Shown piece by piece: positions 25,769 through 36,541 of a stretch of 64,000 bases of DNA (position 1 is its first letter; each line of letters begins with the position of its first letter). The notes beneath the pieces were generated by a model. The model worked only from the letters and a program-made list of their open reading frames with translations. It did no database searches and was not told the origin of the DNA. Both the position numbers and the translations under genes were made by a program. This DNA is from Sphingobacteruim zhuxiongii (GTDB lineage: Bacteria; Bacteroidota; Bacteroidia; Sphingobacteriales; Sphingobacteriaceae): contig NZ_CP045652.1 of assembly GCF_009557615.1 (NCBI RefSeq), positions 2,418,001 to 2,482,000 of the forward strand, in the 5' to 3' direction.

Positions 25769-26617
25769 TTATGCAGTAGTAGCCGAGAGGTTTCTACTGC
25801 TTTTTGTTTTATAAGTTTTGTAATTCATATTTGATTTGAGATGCATTTGATTGGGAGTTAGCATATGATTAGACCAATGTGGTCTGTCATTGTTGTAGAT
25901 ATTGATTGCTTCCTCTACAATTTGCTTCATCAAAGTTAGCTCTAAATGATAGCTATCAATCATGAACTCTTGTTTCAGGATACCGTTTATACGTTCAGCA
26001 ATGGCGTTTTCATAAGGATCAGAGTTTTCTGTCATACTGCACTTAATCTTGTATTTGTTTAGATAATATTGATACTCGTCTGAACAATATTGTATACCTC
26101 TGTCGGAATGATGGATTAATGATTCCTTTATTTTTCTTTGTTTTTGAGCCATTTTCAATGCTTTGACAACATGACTTGTACACATTGTGCTTGAGATTTC
26201 AAAGCCTACTATCTTCTTAGAATATACATCTGTAATCAAACTTAGATAACAAGGTTTTTCTCGTTTTCCGATGTAAGTAATGTCACTCACCCAAACTTGA
26301 TTGGGACGATAAATATTCATTTCTTTAATAATATTAGGATATTTTCTAAATCGATGATGTGACATGGTCGTGGTGCGATAACTCCGTTTTGGAATAATTA
26401 ATAAGTGATTGGCTCGTAAAATATCAAAAAACTTGTCTCTGCCAACTTTTAATACCTGTAGTTCTTGGACCATTAAATGATAGAGTTTCCGTGTACCAAT
26501 TCTTGGCTGAACAGCGCGTAGTTCCTGGACTAAGCTCACAACTTTACTCGCTATATTTTGACTTCTTTTAGTTCGTTTGATTCTTCGATAATACACTTGC
26601 CTGCTTAACCCGAACAA
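25769..26617 (-). CDS. IS3-family transposase OrfB
   Basis: 282 residues. N-terminal HTH_21-like part, then the DDE integrase core: VWVSDITYIGKREK, LIHHSDRGIQYCSDEY and NAIAERINGILKQEF carry the Asp-Asp-Glu triad. The start shown is a TTG; the true product is more likely an OrfA-OrfB fusion, because this frame stays open upstream through the end of OrfA (Q-E-S-L-S-F-T-C-G-L) in the -1 frame. Confidence 0.9.
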   Translation of the reverse strand: MFGLSRQVYYRRIKRTKRSQNIASKVVSLVQELRAVQPRIGTRKLYHLMVQELQVLKVGRDKFFDILRANHLLIIPKRSYRTTTMSHHRFRKYPNIIKEMNIYRPNQVWVSDITYIGKREKPCYLSLITDVYSKKIVGFEISSTMCTSHVVKALKMAQKQRKIKESLIHHSDRGIQYCSDEYQYYLNKYKIKCSMTENSDPYENAIAERINGILKQEFMIDSYHLELTLMKQIVEEAINIYNNDRPHWSNHMLTPNQMHLKSNMNYKTYKTKSSRNLSATTA

Positions 26618-26631
26618 CCCACAAGTAAAAC

Positions 26632-27060
26632 TTAGGCTTTCTTGTTTTTCTTGTCGGAAACGATCGATTGTGCGGGTTTGAAGTTTTTTCTTACGTCTAT
26701 TTTATATTCTTGTTCGGCAATATCGATCATCATATCAAAGATAATCGCTTTGGAATCAGCAATGTAATTCTGTCGCTCAAGCTGCGCTTTCTGCTTCTCC
26801 AACAATTTGATTTTGGCTTCTAATTCTAAGATGCGTTGTTCTGGTGACTTTGCCATACTGGATGGTATTTGATTCTCCCAATCAAAGTTACCATATTTTT
26901 TCAACCAGTTACGAATTGTGCTATCTCCTTGGATACCATACTTTCTTTGTGCTTGTGTGCTTGTCAATTCTCCGGATTCAACTTCTCTGACAACATTCAG
27001 TTTGAAGCTTAAAGTGTAATCACGCTGCGTACGTTTTACATAATTGGATATTTCTTTCAT
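26632..27060 (-). CDS. IS3-family transposase OrfA
   Basis: 142 residues with a homeodomain-like HTH (YTLSFKLNVVREVESG, STQAQRKYGIQGDSTIRNWL) and a coiled coil (ILELEAKIKLLEKQKAQLE). OrfB follows in the -1 frame. The A-rich end (AAG AAA AAC AAG AAA) is the likely slip region, though it is not the canonical A_AAA_AAC heptamer. Confidence 0.88.
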   Translation of the reverse strand: MKEISNYVKRTQRDYTLSFKLNVVREVESGELTSTQAQRKYGIQGDSTIRNWLKKYGNFDWENQIPSSMAKSPEQRILELEAKIKLLEKQKAQLERQNYIADSKAIIFDMMIDIAEQEYKIDVRKNFKPAQSIVSDKKNKKA

Positions 27061-27111
27061 AACGATTCTTTTTATGTATCGTTATTTCAGGACGAGACAA
27101 ACATTAAATAC

Positions 27112-27145
27112 AAAAAGAGGAACCCAGTTTCCGGTTCCTCTTTTT
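27112..27145 (-). terminator. Terminator of the sugar isomerase gene
   Basis: AAAAAGAGGAACC (27112-27124) pairs perfectly with GGTTCCTCTTTTT (27133-27145). It lies beyond the heptamer array that follows the gene's stop codon. Confidence 0.8.
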
Positions 27146-27163
27146 GTGATTTCAAATCGAATG

Positions 27164-27219
27164 TCTAACATCTAGAATCTAATGTCTAACATCTAATGTC
27201 TATTATCTAACATCTATTC
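27164..27219 (-). repeat. Heptameric repeats in a 3' UTR (locus B)
   Basis: Eight consecutive 7-base units on the plus strand: TCTAACA, TCTAGAA, TCTAATG, TCTAACA, TCTAATG, TCTATTA, TCTAACA, TCTATTC. In the sense strand of the neighbouring gene they read TTAGANN-like. The array ends 3 bases from that gene's stop codon and is followed by its terminator. Confidence 0.85.
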
Positions 27220-27222
27220 ACA

Positions 27223-28086
27223 CTAGATCGCACTCAACACCCCTCTAAAATAGCCTACAGTCTCGGCGATTCCAGGTAATGGGTCTTTCATGTCTTTTTC
27301 GAATTCGATGCTACACGAGCCTTTGTATCCGATTTTCAGCAAGCCTTTTGTAAATGCTGGAATATCGATTACCCCTCTCCCAAGCTCGCATGTCTTTCCG
27401 TCCTTTGTTGCGGATGTAACGTTCTTAAGGTGCAGGTCAAAAATACGGTCTTTATAGCGCAGTAGATCTTTTAACGGATCTTGTCCGTCGCGCATATTGT
27501 GGCCCATATCGAAACACATACCTACATTTTTATCGAGCGCTTTGATATTATTCCAAATTACGGTTGCATTCGGATAGATTTTATCTTCCGGTCCATGGTT
27601 ATGGATGGCATAGCGAATATTTGTTTCCTTACATTTCTGCGATACATAAGGTAGGTCTTTAATTTCTGGAATTCCGACTATTAAGTCGACACCTACACGT
27701 TTTGCATAGTCGAATGCTTTGTCGATATCGGCTGTTGTTTTCGTATAGATTGGACCTACAGCATATCCTTTAACATTCGCATCAGCCAATTTCTTGTGGA
27801 ATGCCGCAATCTGCTCTGCCGAGCTGGTCAATGGTAAGTGAAAATCTTTAATACATAAGTAGCGAACTTCAATACGCTTCATCATCGCTAGCGATTGATC
27901 AAGATCAAAATGAACGAAGCTATACCCGGCCATACCAAGTTTCAAGCGATCTTGTTTATTGACAGTGGATTGTTTCTCAAAGGCGTTTGCAGTACTGCTT
28001 AATAAAGAAGGTGCAGCAATTAATGCCGTACCCGCCATAAATGTTTGTTGTAAAAACTGGCGTCTTGATGCTGATTTATCTCTCAT
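27223..28086 (-). CDS. Tat-exported sugar phosphate isomerase/epimerase (AP endonuclease family 2 fold)
   Basis: 287 residues from MRDKSASRRQFLQQTF, a twin-arginine signal (SRRQFLQ) followed by AGTALIAAPSLL, so it is exported folded. The rest is a xylose-isomerase-like TIM barrel: LGMAGYSFVHFDLDQS, YAIHNHGPEDKIYP, VGMCFDMGHNMRDGQDP, IFDLHLKNVT and GSCSIEFEKD contain the metal-binding His/Asp/Glu. The open frame reaches 28143 but the Tat signal fixes the start. Substrate unknown; such exported barrels are frequent in Bacteroidota carbohydrate metabolism. Confidence 0.82.
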   Translation of the reverse strand: MRDKSASRRQFLQQTFMAGTALIAAPSLLSSTANAFEKQSTVNKQDRLKLGMAGYSFVHFDLDQSLAMMKRIEVRYLCIKDFHLPLTSSAEQIAAFHKKLADANVKGYAVGPIYTKTTADIDKAFDYAKRVGVDLIVGIPEIKDLPYVSQKCKETNIRYAIHNHGPEDKIYPNATVIWNNIKALDKNVGMCFDMGHNMRDGQDPLKDLLRYKDRIFDLHLKNVTSATKDGKTCELGRGVIDIPAFTKGLLKIGYKGSCSIEFEKDMKDPLPGIAETVGYFRGVLSAI

Positions 28087-28330
28087 CGAATTAGGTTTAC
28101 GTTGTGTTAACTTAAATATAAGGATATAGCCTAGCAATCCCAAATTGGATCCGTCAATTCAGCTGTTTTTCGATAAAATTATTACAGAAGAAGGTCGTTG
28201 CTGAAGCCTAGCTTAGCCCTAGCTGAAGCATACCTCATTCGAAGAATGCCAAGATTAATGGGTTAAAAGAATAGTCAATAGTGATAGATCTCTAGCGGAA
28301 AAATGAATGAAGAAAAAAGTGAGGAAGAAA

Positions 28331-28366
28331 AAAAAGCTGTACCATCGTTTTATGGTACAGCTTTTT
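28331..28366 (-). terminator. Terminator of the isocitrate dehydrogenase gene
   Basis: AAAAAGCTGTACCAT (28331-28345) pairs perfectly with ATGGTACAGCTTTTT (28352-28366). About 25 bases beyond the stop. Confidence 0.85.
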
Positions 28367-28389
28367 ATTTATTGCTTATGATATTTCGC

Positions 28390-30609
<2,220 letters not shown>

Positions 30610-30799
30610 CTATTGAAATGATATTGTTTTGCTTTAAAAAATGGAAAACAAGCTATAAAACAACCTGTTTTTTTAAAATTCGCCTAAAGATAACAAAATG
30701 AAAATAAAATAGACATAAATACGCAAATAATACCTGAACATTGAAAATCAATGACCGATTCTAATTATTCCACCTTATTTTTTGTTATTTTTCTTGGCT

Positions 30800-31456
30800 T
30801 TAGCGTTGAATTCCGTGTAGTATTTCGGGCCCTTCATACAGCTTTATTCCGTCTTTCGGAAAATCAATGCCAGCAACTATTAAAGCTTTCGCCAAATCCG
30901 CCGTTTGAATAGCGCGATACTTATGAAATAAGCCAACCTGATTGAAAAATTTGATAGCGCGAACAGCGACTTTCTCACCTAAACGATCAGTGTTGGGCCG
31001 GTCAATAATTCCAGGGCGCAAAATCGTCAAGCTTGGAAATTCAAGACTTCGAATAGCCTCTTCTAAGGCGCCTTTCATTCTTGGATAATAAAACTTCGCT
31101 TGGGGATCCGCTTGCATGGATGATAAGAGCACAAAGGTATGCACGCCTTTCGCTTTAGCGAGCGCCGCAAAACTTAGGGGATAATCATGGTCAATCTTCC
31201 ATTGTGCCGATTGGCTGCCAGCATCTTTAATTGTCGTACCAAGTGTACTAAACGCAATATCGCCTTCAATATGCTCGCTAAAATCAGCAAGCCTATTGAA
31301 ATCGACAATAATCTCTTCTAACTTTTCTTGTGGTTCGAAATAGGGCCTGCGCAGCAAAACTCGAACTTTTTTAACGTCGCTACGCGCAATTAACTGCTTG
31401 ACAAGCTCTTTACCTGTCGCTCCTGAACCACCAATAACTATGGCTTTTATACCCAT
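30800..31456 (-). CDS. NAD(P)-binding oxidoreductase (HTATIP2/NmrA-like short SDR)
   Basis: 218 residues from MGIKAIVIGGSGATGKELV (a second ATG two codons upstream is equally open). Rossmann dinucleotide motif GGSGATG, then FSTLGTTIKDAGS, VLLSSMQADPQAKFYYPRMKG (a Y-x3-K-like Tyr/Lys pair) and LTILRPGIIDRP. This is the atypical SDR pattern of YbjT/HTATIP2-like proteins. Substrate unknown. It is the third gene of a tight run with a GNAT acetyltransferase and an NTF2-like protein (gaps under 10 bases). Confidence 0.78.
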   Translation of the reverse strand: MGIKAIVIGGSGATGKELVKQLIARSDVKKVRVLLRRPYFEPQEKLEEIIVDFNRLADFSEHIEGDIAFSTLGTTIKDAGSQSAQWKIDHDYPLSFAALAKAKGVHTFVLLSSMQADPQAKFYYPRMKGALEEAIRSLEFPSLTILRPGIIDRPNTDRLGEKVAVRAIKFFNQVGLFHKYRAIQTADLAKALIVAGIDFPKDGIKLYEGPEILHGIQR

Positions 31457-31465
31457 TATCAACTG

Positions 31466-31747
31466 CTAAAATAAGACGTCACGAATATTCACATCCCGAT
31501 CGAAAGATGCTTTCGCAAATGGACATAGGGGCAATATCTTGACGTTATTTTCACGCGCATATTCAACTGCTTTCATTAATAAGACATGTCCAATTCCCTT
31601 TCCCTTTTCTTCGGGATCAACTTCCGTATGATCAATAATGATCTTTCCCGGTCCTGCAGCCGAATAGGTCATCTCTCCTATTGTCTTTCCTTCTTCAATG
31701 GCATAAAATCCTCCTTTATTGCCATTAACCTCATGTTTTACTAGCAT
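31466..31747 (-). CDS. GNAT-family N-acetyltransferase (small, YidJ/YjdJ-like)
   Basis: 93 residues, typical of the minimal GNAT type. The acetyl-CoA loop is E-E-K-G-K-G-I-G-H (VDPEEKGKGIGHVLLMKAVEYA), followed by ILPLCPFAKASFDR. Such proteins acetylate small molecules or have no known substrate. Middle gene of a three-gene minus-strand cluster, 8 to 9 bases from each neighbour. Confidence 0.8.
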   Translation of the reverse strand: MLVKHEVNGNKGGFYAIEEGKTIGEMTYSAAGPGKIIIDHTEVDPEEKGKGIGHVLLMKAVEYARENNVKILPLCPFAKASFDRDVNIRDVLF

Positions 31748-31755
31748 AGGCCTAT

Positions 31756-32250
31756 TTAATTATGTTTAATTGATTGAATTAATTTATCCTCTATGGCCGA
31801 TTTGGCTCCTACCACTTCCGCAGACACATCATTGGGTACCGTCATTGACAACACATAATGCTTGATAATCCAGCTACCGTTCTGTAGTTCCAATACGGCA
31901 GATCCTCGACAGATCTTCATCTGTGTATCTAACAATTCATCAAGCCATGCGGTTTTACCGTCGGCTGAAAAAATAATATGTCGTTCCAAGGCTTTCATGT
32001 TCCAAGCCCTTCCTTTATCGAAATGCGGCTTCGCATATGCCATAAACGCGGCTTTATCCCACCGTTCCGTCGCATCCGTACCGATAAAAATAGACTGCTC
32101 ATCCATCATGTCAAAATAGGCTTTAAAGTCCGCACGTGCAGCGGCTAAATGCCAATCATCCATCCGTTTGGATACTACATCTGCAGGACGCTGCGCAAAT
32201 AAGGACATCGATGAAATAATAAAAATGGAGAGAAACAGTAATCTTTTCAT
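31756..32250 (-). CDS. SnoaL/NTF2-like exported protein
   Basis: 164 residues with a signal peptide (MKRLLFLSIFIISSMSLFA). The mature part has the NTF2-like cone pattern: VVSKRMDDWHLAAARADFKA, YFDMMDEQSIFIGTDATERW and GSWIIKHYVLSMTVPND. DUF4440-type proteins of this kind bind small ligands or have unknown enzymatic roles. First gene of the cluster with GNAT and SDR-like genes. Confidence 0.75.
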   Translation of the reverse strand: MKRLLFLSIFIISSMSLFAQRPADVVSKRMDDWHLAAARADFKAYFDMMDEQSIFIGTDATERWDKAAFMAYAKPHFDKGRAWNMKALERHIIFSADGKTAWLDELLDTQMKICRGSAVLELQNGSWIIKHYVLSMTVPNDVSAEVVGAKSAIEDKLIQSIKHN

Positions 32251-32328
32251 AGGAAAAATTTGAACTAAATATACTGATTCCCTAAGAAAATATGCTAATT
32301 ACAGCACTGAAATGACATTCAGAAAGCA

Positions 32329-33309
32329 TTAAGCTTTACGGAAGTGCTTCATGTTTTTGGTTACATTAACGGAAGTCCATTCGATATGTTTCTTAAATTC
32401 CTCAGAACGTATCGGACAGTCCTCTACGGCACAGTAATGACAACACTCTGGCAAACAAGGATCTGCATGAATAAAGAACTCTGTCTTGGATTCCAAATTC
32501 GCATTTAGAATTTGGTCAAAATCAGAGATACTATCGTGCACTTGGCTAAGGTCGTAGTAATTTGGAAGTGTTAAGTGGCAATCGATATGAAGCTCTTGCC
32601 CATATCGTTGAACACGTAAGTTATGTACATCAATCCACTCCGTTTTTCGTTTGTCTTTTAAGATGGCTACCACTTCGTCAATTACTTCTTGATCCGACTC
32701 ATCCATAAGACCTGAGATAGATTTACGCAGTAATTTATAACCATTATATAAGATAAAAAATCCTAAGACGATTGACAAAGCTAAATCAATCCAAGGAAGC
32801 TTGGTGAGCTTCATAATGAATAAACCAACGATTAATCCAATGGAGCTGTAAGCATCAATTTGCAAATGTTTTCCGTCAGCTTCGATGGTGAGTGAGCGTA
32901 AGGCACGACCACGTTTGATTAAGTAAAATCCAACGCCAAAGTTGATGAGTGATGTAATAAAGATAAGCAACATCCCCTCTTCGACGTTTGCAACGGGTTG
33001 GGGGAAGAAAATATTGTAAATCGCCTTGACTAAAATAACACTACCGGCGATAAATATTAAGGCACCTTCGACAAAGACCGAGAAGAATTCAACTTTCCCG
33101 TGCCCATATGGATGATTTAAATCTTTGGGTTGTGCAGCAAGGTAGATACTATAATAAGCGAATCCGGAAGCTGCGATATTGACGATGCTCTCTGCGGCGT
33201 CTGAAAAAATTGCATTCGATTCTGTAATAAAATATGCAACGAATTTTATTAGCATTAATACAATCCCTGTCACTAAGGACAGTAACACCAATCTCATTTG
33301 TCTAGACAT
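32329..33309 (-). CDS. Cation diffusion facilitator transporter
   Basis: 326 residues starting at ATG 33309 (the frame opens further upstream only from a TTG). Six transmembrane segments; metal site residues in TM2 (SDAAESIVNIAA) and TM5 (LQIDAYSSIGLIVG), and the cytoplasmic HPYGHGKVEFFS motif. A C-terminal cytoplasmic domain (VHNLRVQRYGQELHIDCHL) and a Cys/His-rich tail (HADPCLPECCHYCAVEDCPI) follow. CDF proteins export Zn, Fe or Mn with proton exchange. The cysteine-rich tail is an unusual extra metal-binding element. Confidence 0.88.
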   Translation of the reverse strand: MSRQMRLVLLSLVTGIVLMLIKFVAYFITESNAIFSDAAESIVNIAASGFAYYSIYLAAQPKDLNHPYGHGKVEFFSVFVEGALIFIAGSVILVKAIYNIFFPQPVANVEEGMLLIFITSLINFGVGFYLIKRGRALRSLTIEADGKHLQIDAYSSIGLIVGLFIMKLTKLPWIDLALSIVLGFFILYNGYKLLRKSISGLMDESDQEVIDEVVAILKDKRKTEWIDVHNLRVQRYGQELHIDCHLTLPNYYDLSQVHDSISDFDQILNANLESKTEFFIHADPCLPECCHYCAVEDCPIRSEEFKKHIEWTSVNVTKNMKHFRKA

Positions 33310-33374
33310 TTCCTTTTCTAGTTGAAGGCACAAAATTAATGAAATTATCAGCGAATTAAATTATTTTTTTATTA

Positions 33375-34346
33375 CTATTTTCTATTAAATTGATTAGCAT
33401 AGCGTTCTGCGATTATCGTAACAACGAAGATCTGGAACGCATGAAAGACCATTAATGGTATAATATATAGTCCCATATTTGGGTTCCCCGCAAACAGAAA
33501 TTTACTGAAAACTGACCCATGGGTTAAAGATTTCTTTGATCCACAAAATAAGGCGGTAATTTGATCTTCTCGATTGAATTTAAGCACATAACGTGTGATG
33601 ACATAAACCAATGCATACACGATAAAGAATAAAAAGATAACACCTATAAATAACCAAATGAGATACATTGTCCCTACTTTATGGAATACATCGGATAGAA
33701 ACGACTCCGCAAAACTGCTGTAAACAATGGATAAAATAACAGCTTTATCAAATTTCGCCAGCGGCTTACTATACTTTGTTGCCCATTTTCCAAGATATGG
33801 CTGTAACATCAACCCTAAAATCACGGGTATAATAATCTCCTTAATAAGCCCCCAATACACATCTCCTAATACGTTCACCTGCTCAAACTCCAAGAAAGCT
33901 TGCATTAGTAACGGCGTCACGACGACTCCAATTAATCCCGATATACTCGCATTGAAAATCGCAGCGGGTATGTTTCCTCGGGCAATTGATACCATCACCA
34001 CAGAGGACGATACGGTTGATGGCAATGCGGCTAAAAAATAGAAGGATAACCAAAATTGCTCTTGAACAATCCCTTGAATAAAAGGTCTAAATGCTAAGAT
34101 AATCAGTGGAAATAATGCAAAGGTAAATAGCTGAATCGAAACGTGGAGTTTCCAGTTTTTCAAGCCCTCTTTGATCTCTCCAAAGCTTAGTTTCAAGCCA
34201 TAAAAGAAAAAAATAAGGGACACGCCTATCGTGCTTATCGTATCAAATAAATGACCGCCTTGCGCACTTACTAAATCAGGATAGATATACGCCAGAATTA
34301 TCATGGCGATCAGGGCTAATATAAAACCATCAAACTTGAGCTTCAT
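33375..34346 (-). CDS. Bile acid:sodium symporter family transporter (SLC10A7/YfeH-like)
   Basis: 323 residues, about ten transmembrane segments. BASS-family features are the first motif TIGVSLIFFFYGLKLSFGEI, ALPSTVSSSVVMVSIARGNIP and the later ALFCGSKKSLTHGSVFSKFL. This set is typical of the P7/SLC10A7 branch rather than true bile-acid carriers. Likely a sodium-coupled organic anion transporter with unknown substrate. Starts about 140 bases from the divergent aminotransferase gene. Confidence 0.85.
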   Translation of the reverse strand: MKLKFDGFILALIAMIILAYIYPDLVSAQGGHLFDTISTIGVSLIFFFYGLKLSFGEIKEGLKNWKLHVSIQLFTFALFPLIILAFRPFIQGIVQEQFWLSFYFLAALPSTVSSSVVMVSIARGNIPAAIFNASISGLIGVVVTPLLMQAFLEFEQVNVLGDVYWGLIKEIIIPVILGLMLQPYLGKWATKYSKPLAKFDKAVILSIVYSSFAESFLSDVFHKVGTMYLIWLFIGVIFLFFIVYALVYVITRYVLKFNREDQITALFCGSKKSLTHGSVFSKFLFAGNPNMGLYIIPLMVFHAFQIFVVTIIAERYANQFNRK

Positions 34347-34473
34347 CTTACGAAGGATTGTTTGGCAAAATTAGGAATTTATTTCATGGGCTTGTTGCCT
34401 TGATTTATTTAAAAAATCTCATCTTTATAAAGATTTTATTACATATTTATCAGTTTAAGTGAAAGCTATATAA

Positions 34474-34481
34474 TATATTTG
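34474..34481 (+). promoter_or_regulatory. -7 box immediately upstream of the aminotransferase ATG
   Basis: TATATTTG ends 7 bases before the ATG, so transcription should begin at or within a few bases of the start codon. This predicts a leaderless or near-leaderless mRNA. Confidence 0.5.
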
Positions 34482-34488
34482 CAATATC

Positions 34489-35694
34489 ATGAGTACAGCA
34501 TCATATTTATCAGAAAGGATAAACAATCTATCCGAATCAGCAACATTAAAGATGACCAAATTAGGTCGCGAACTGGCGGCAAAAGGCATCAATGTCATTA
34601 GTTTAAGTGTAGGCGAACCAGACTTCAATACTCCAGCACATGTTAAGGATGCTGCAAAGAAGGCTTTGGATGAGAACTATACACGTTACTCGCCAGTACC
34701 AGGCTACCCAGATTTGCGCCAAGCGATCGTTAATAAGTTGAAAAACGAAAACGGCTTAGATTATGATATTTCGCAAATCGTCGTTTCTACAGGCGCGAAA
34801 CAATCATTGTCCAATGTGATCTTAACTTTGGTGAATCCAGGTGACGAGGTAATTATTCCAACACCATACTGGGTTTCTTATTCCGAGATGGTTACTTTGG
34901 CAGAAGGTAAATCGGTATTTATCGACACCGATATTGAATCTGATTTCAAAATTACGCCAGCGCAATTAGAAGCAGCGATTACGCCGAAATCTAAAGTATT
35001 CATGTTTTCTTCACCTTGTAATCCTACCGGCTCCGTTTATTCGAAAAATGAATTAGAAGCTTTAGCAAAGGTTTTTGAAAAACACCCTGATATCTTCATC
35101 ATCTCTGATGAAATTTATGAGCATATTAACTTTGTGGATCAACATGAGTCAATCGCTCAATTCCCAGCAATTAAAGATAGAGTAATCATTATCAATGGTT
35201 TTTCGAAAGCATTCGCAATGACTGGATGGCGTTTAGGTTATATCGCCGCAAATAAAGAGATTGCAGCAGCGAACGATAAGTTGCAAGGTCAAACAACATC
35301 TGGAACTTGTTCAATCGCTCAGCGTGCAGGAATTGTTGCTTACGAGCAAGGATTAGCAAGTGTACTGGAGATGAAAGAAGCGTTTGCTCGTCGTCGTCAA
35401 TTAGTATACGATTTGTTAAATGATATCCCTGGAGTAAAAACTAATCTTCCTCAAGGTGCCTTCTATTTCTTCCCTCAAATTAGCTCTTTCTTCGGAAAGA
35501 AAGATCCAGAAGGAAATGAAATCAAGAACTCCGCAGATTTAGCGCTATACTTATTGAACTTCGGACACGTTGCTACTGTAGGTGGTGATTCATTCGGAAA
35601 CAATAATTATATCCGATTGTCATATGCTGCTTCCGACGAAAATTTGAAAGAAGCTTTAAGAAGAATTAAAGAAGCGCTAGGAAAATTAGCGTAA
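34489..35694 (+). CDS. aspC: Pyridoxal-phosphate aminotransferase, class I (aspartate aminotransferase type)
   Basis: 401 residues. Fold type I aminotransferase: ISLSVGEPDFNTPAHV (substrate loop), SPVPGYPDLRQAI, PTPYWVSYSEM, FSSPCNPTGSVYS (Asn contacting PLP), IISDEIYEHI (Asp binding the ring nitrogen), INGFSKAFAMTGWRLGY with the Schiff-base Lys, and a C-terminal YIRLSYAAS Arg. The pattern fits the Iγ-type aspartate/prephenate aminotransferases. It interconverts aspartate and glutamate via oxaloacetate and 2-oxoglutarate. Symbol is by family; exact specificity is not proven. Confidence 0.88.
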   Translation: MSTASYLSERINNLSESATLKMTKLGRELAAKGINVISLSVGEPDFNTPAHVKDAAKKALDENYTRYSPVPGYPDLRQAIVNKLKNENGLDYDISQIVVSTGAKQSLSNVILTLVNPGDEVIIPTPYWVSYSEMVTLAEGKSVFIDTDIESDFKITPAQLEAAITPKSKVFMFSSPCNPTGSVYSKNELEALAKVFEKHPDIFIISDEIYEHINFVDQHESIAQFPAIKDRVIIINGFSKAFAMTGWRLGYIAANKEIAAANDKLQGQTTSGTCSIAQRAGIVAYEQGLASVLEMKEAFARRRQLVYDLLNDIPGVKTNLPQGAFYFFPQISSFFGKKDPEGNEIKNSADLALYLLNFGHVATVGGDSFGNNNYIRLSYAASDENLKEALRRIKEALGKLA

Positions 35695-35710
35695 TCATAA
35701 TAATATAAAG

Positions 35711-35740
35711 AAATCGGCCACTTCAAGAAGTGGCCGATTT
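35711..35740 (+). terminator. Terminator of the aminotransferase gene
   Basis: AAATCGGCCACTT (35711-35723) pairs perfectly with AAGTGGCCGATTT (35728-35740). Few Ts follow, but the stem is strong and placed 16 bases after the stop. Confidence 0.7.
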
Positions 35741-35828
35741 GCATATGTATTATTTCGAAGTTAGTCTATGTAATTTGAAATTGTCGACCATTTATTGGCT
35801 AGCCATTCAATTTCGAGCAATTATTTGT

Positions 35829-35942
35829 TTAAACGATAACGTAATACAAGATTTCTGCGAGCACACAGCCTAAAGCGATTCCTGTAGTGATAGAAACTAT
35901 TACTTTAACCCAAATAGGTAGTCTTCCAATCGTAGCCCTCAA
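35829..35942 (-). CDS. Possible 37-residue membrane microprotein
   Basis: From a TTG start the frame reads RATIGRLPIWVKVIVSITTG then IALGCVLAEILYYVIV. A basic N-terminus and one long hydrophobic helix fit a small inner-membrane protein. No ATG is available, so the start is uncertain. Family unknown. Otherwise the 430 bases between the aminotransferase and rpsF hold only the rpsF promoter and leader. Confidence 0.35.
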   Translation of the reverse strand: MRATIGRLPIWVKVIVSITTGIALGCVLAEILYYVIV

Positions 35943-36115
35943 TTTCGTTTTTCTTTAGTATTAAATTGCGCAACAAATATCTGCAGGCATTTTTTCTTTG
36001 ACAAACTTGACCGTCGATAAAACTCCATTTGTAAACTTTCAACTACACCGCGAGCCTCTTTAAAAACGCTAAATAAAATATTAACAAATAATTAGCTTTT
36101 ATAGAATCTATTATC

Positions 36116-36146
36116 TATTTTTGCATCTCCGTAAAATAACTCGGAG
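36116..36146 (+). promoter_or_regulatory. rpsF operon promoter -7 box and leader hairpin (possible S6:S18 site)
   Basis: TATTTTTG (36116-36123) matches the -7 consensus. Shortly after, CTCCG (36127-36131) can pair with CGGAG (36142-36146) around a loop in the 5' leader. Ribosomal proteins S6 and S18 repress their own operon through a CCG-containing leader hairpin in many bacteria. Position and the CCG fit, but the hairpin is short and the match is by eye. Confidence 0.4.
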
Positions 36147-36172
36147 TATTGATAAACAAAATTATTTAAACA

Positions 36173-36541
36173 ATGCAACAGTACGAATCTGTAATCATTC
36201 TTACCCCGTTGCTTTCAGAAGACGCTGCGAAAGAAGCTATTGCTAAATTCAAAAGTGTTTTAACAGAAGGCGGAGCCGAAATTATCGCTGAAGATAATTG
36301 GGGTTTGAGAAAATTAGCGTATCCAATCCAGAAAAAAACAACTGGATTCTATCACTTAACTGAATTCAAGGCTCCAGGTGATTTAATTAAAAAATTAGAG
36401 GTTGAATACAAACGTGATGAGCGCGTGATGCGTTTCTTAACAATCTCTCTAGATAAGCACGCAGTTGCTTACAACGAGAAAAAACGTAGCGGTGCATTCA
36501 ACAAGAAAACTGAACCAAAAACTGAGGAGGTAGCAAACTAA
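36173..36541 (+). CDS. rpsF: 30S ribosomal protein S6
   Basis: 122 residues. Start [20 protein letters not shown] and the central [20 protein letters not shown] and [17 protein letters not shown] are typical of S6. It binds 16S rRNA as a pair with S18. The C-terminal tail is charged and disordered ([20 protein letters not shown]). The stop overlaps the rpsR start by one base (TAATG), supporting co-translation. Confidence 0.96.
   Translation: MQQYESVIILTPLLSEDAAKEAIAKFKSVLTEGGAEIIAEDNWGLRKLAYPIQKKTTGFYHLTEFKAPGDLIKKLEVEYKRDERVMRFLTISLDKHAVAYNEKKRSGAFNKKTEPKTEEVAN

Larger units (their letters stand above)
25716..27099 (-). mobile_element. Intact IS3-family insertion sequence
   Basis: 1384 bases bounded by TGACTAGTCCTGAAAAATAG at the left and, reading the other strand, TGTCTCGTCCTGAAATAACG at the right; both continue to GATAC. 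Direct repeats of 3 bases (AAC, 25713-25715 and 27100-27102) flank it, the IS3-family target duplication. Both transposase frames are complete, so the copy looks recent. It sits in intergenic DNA between the PDZ protease and sugar isomerase genes. Confidence 0.88.
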
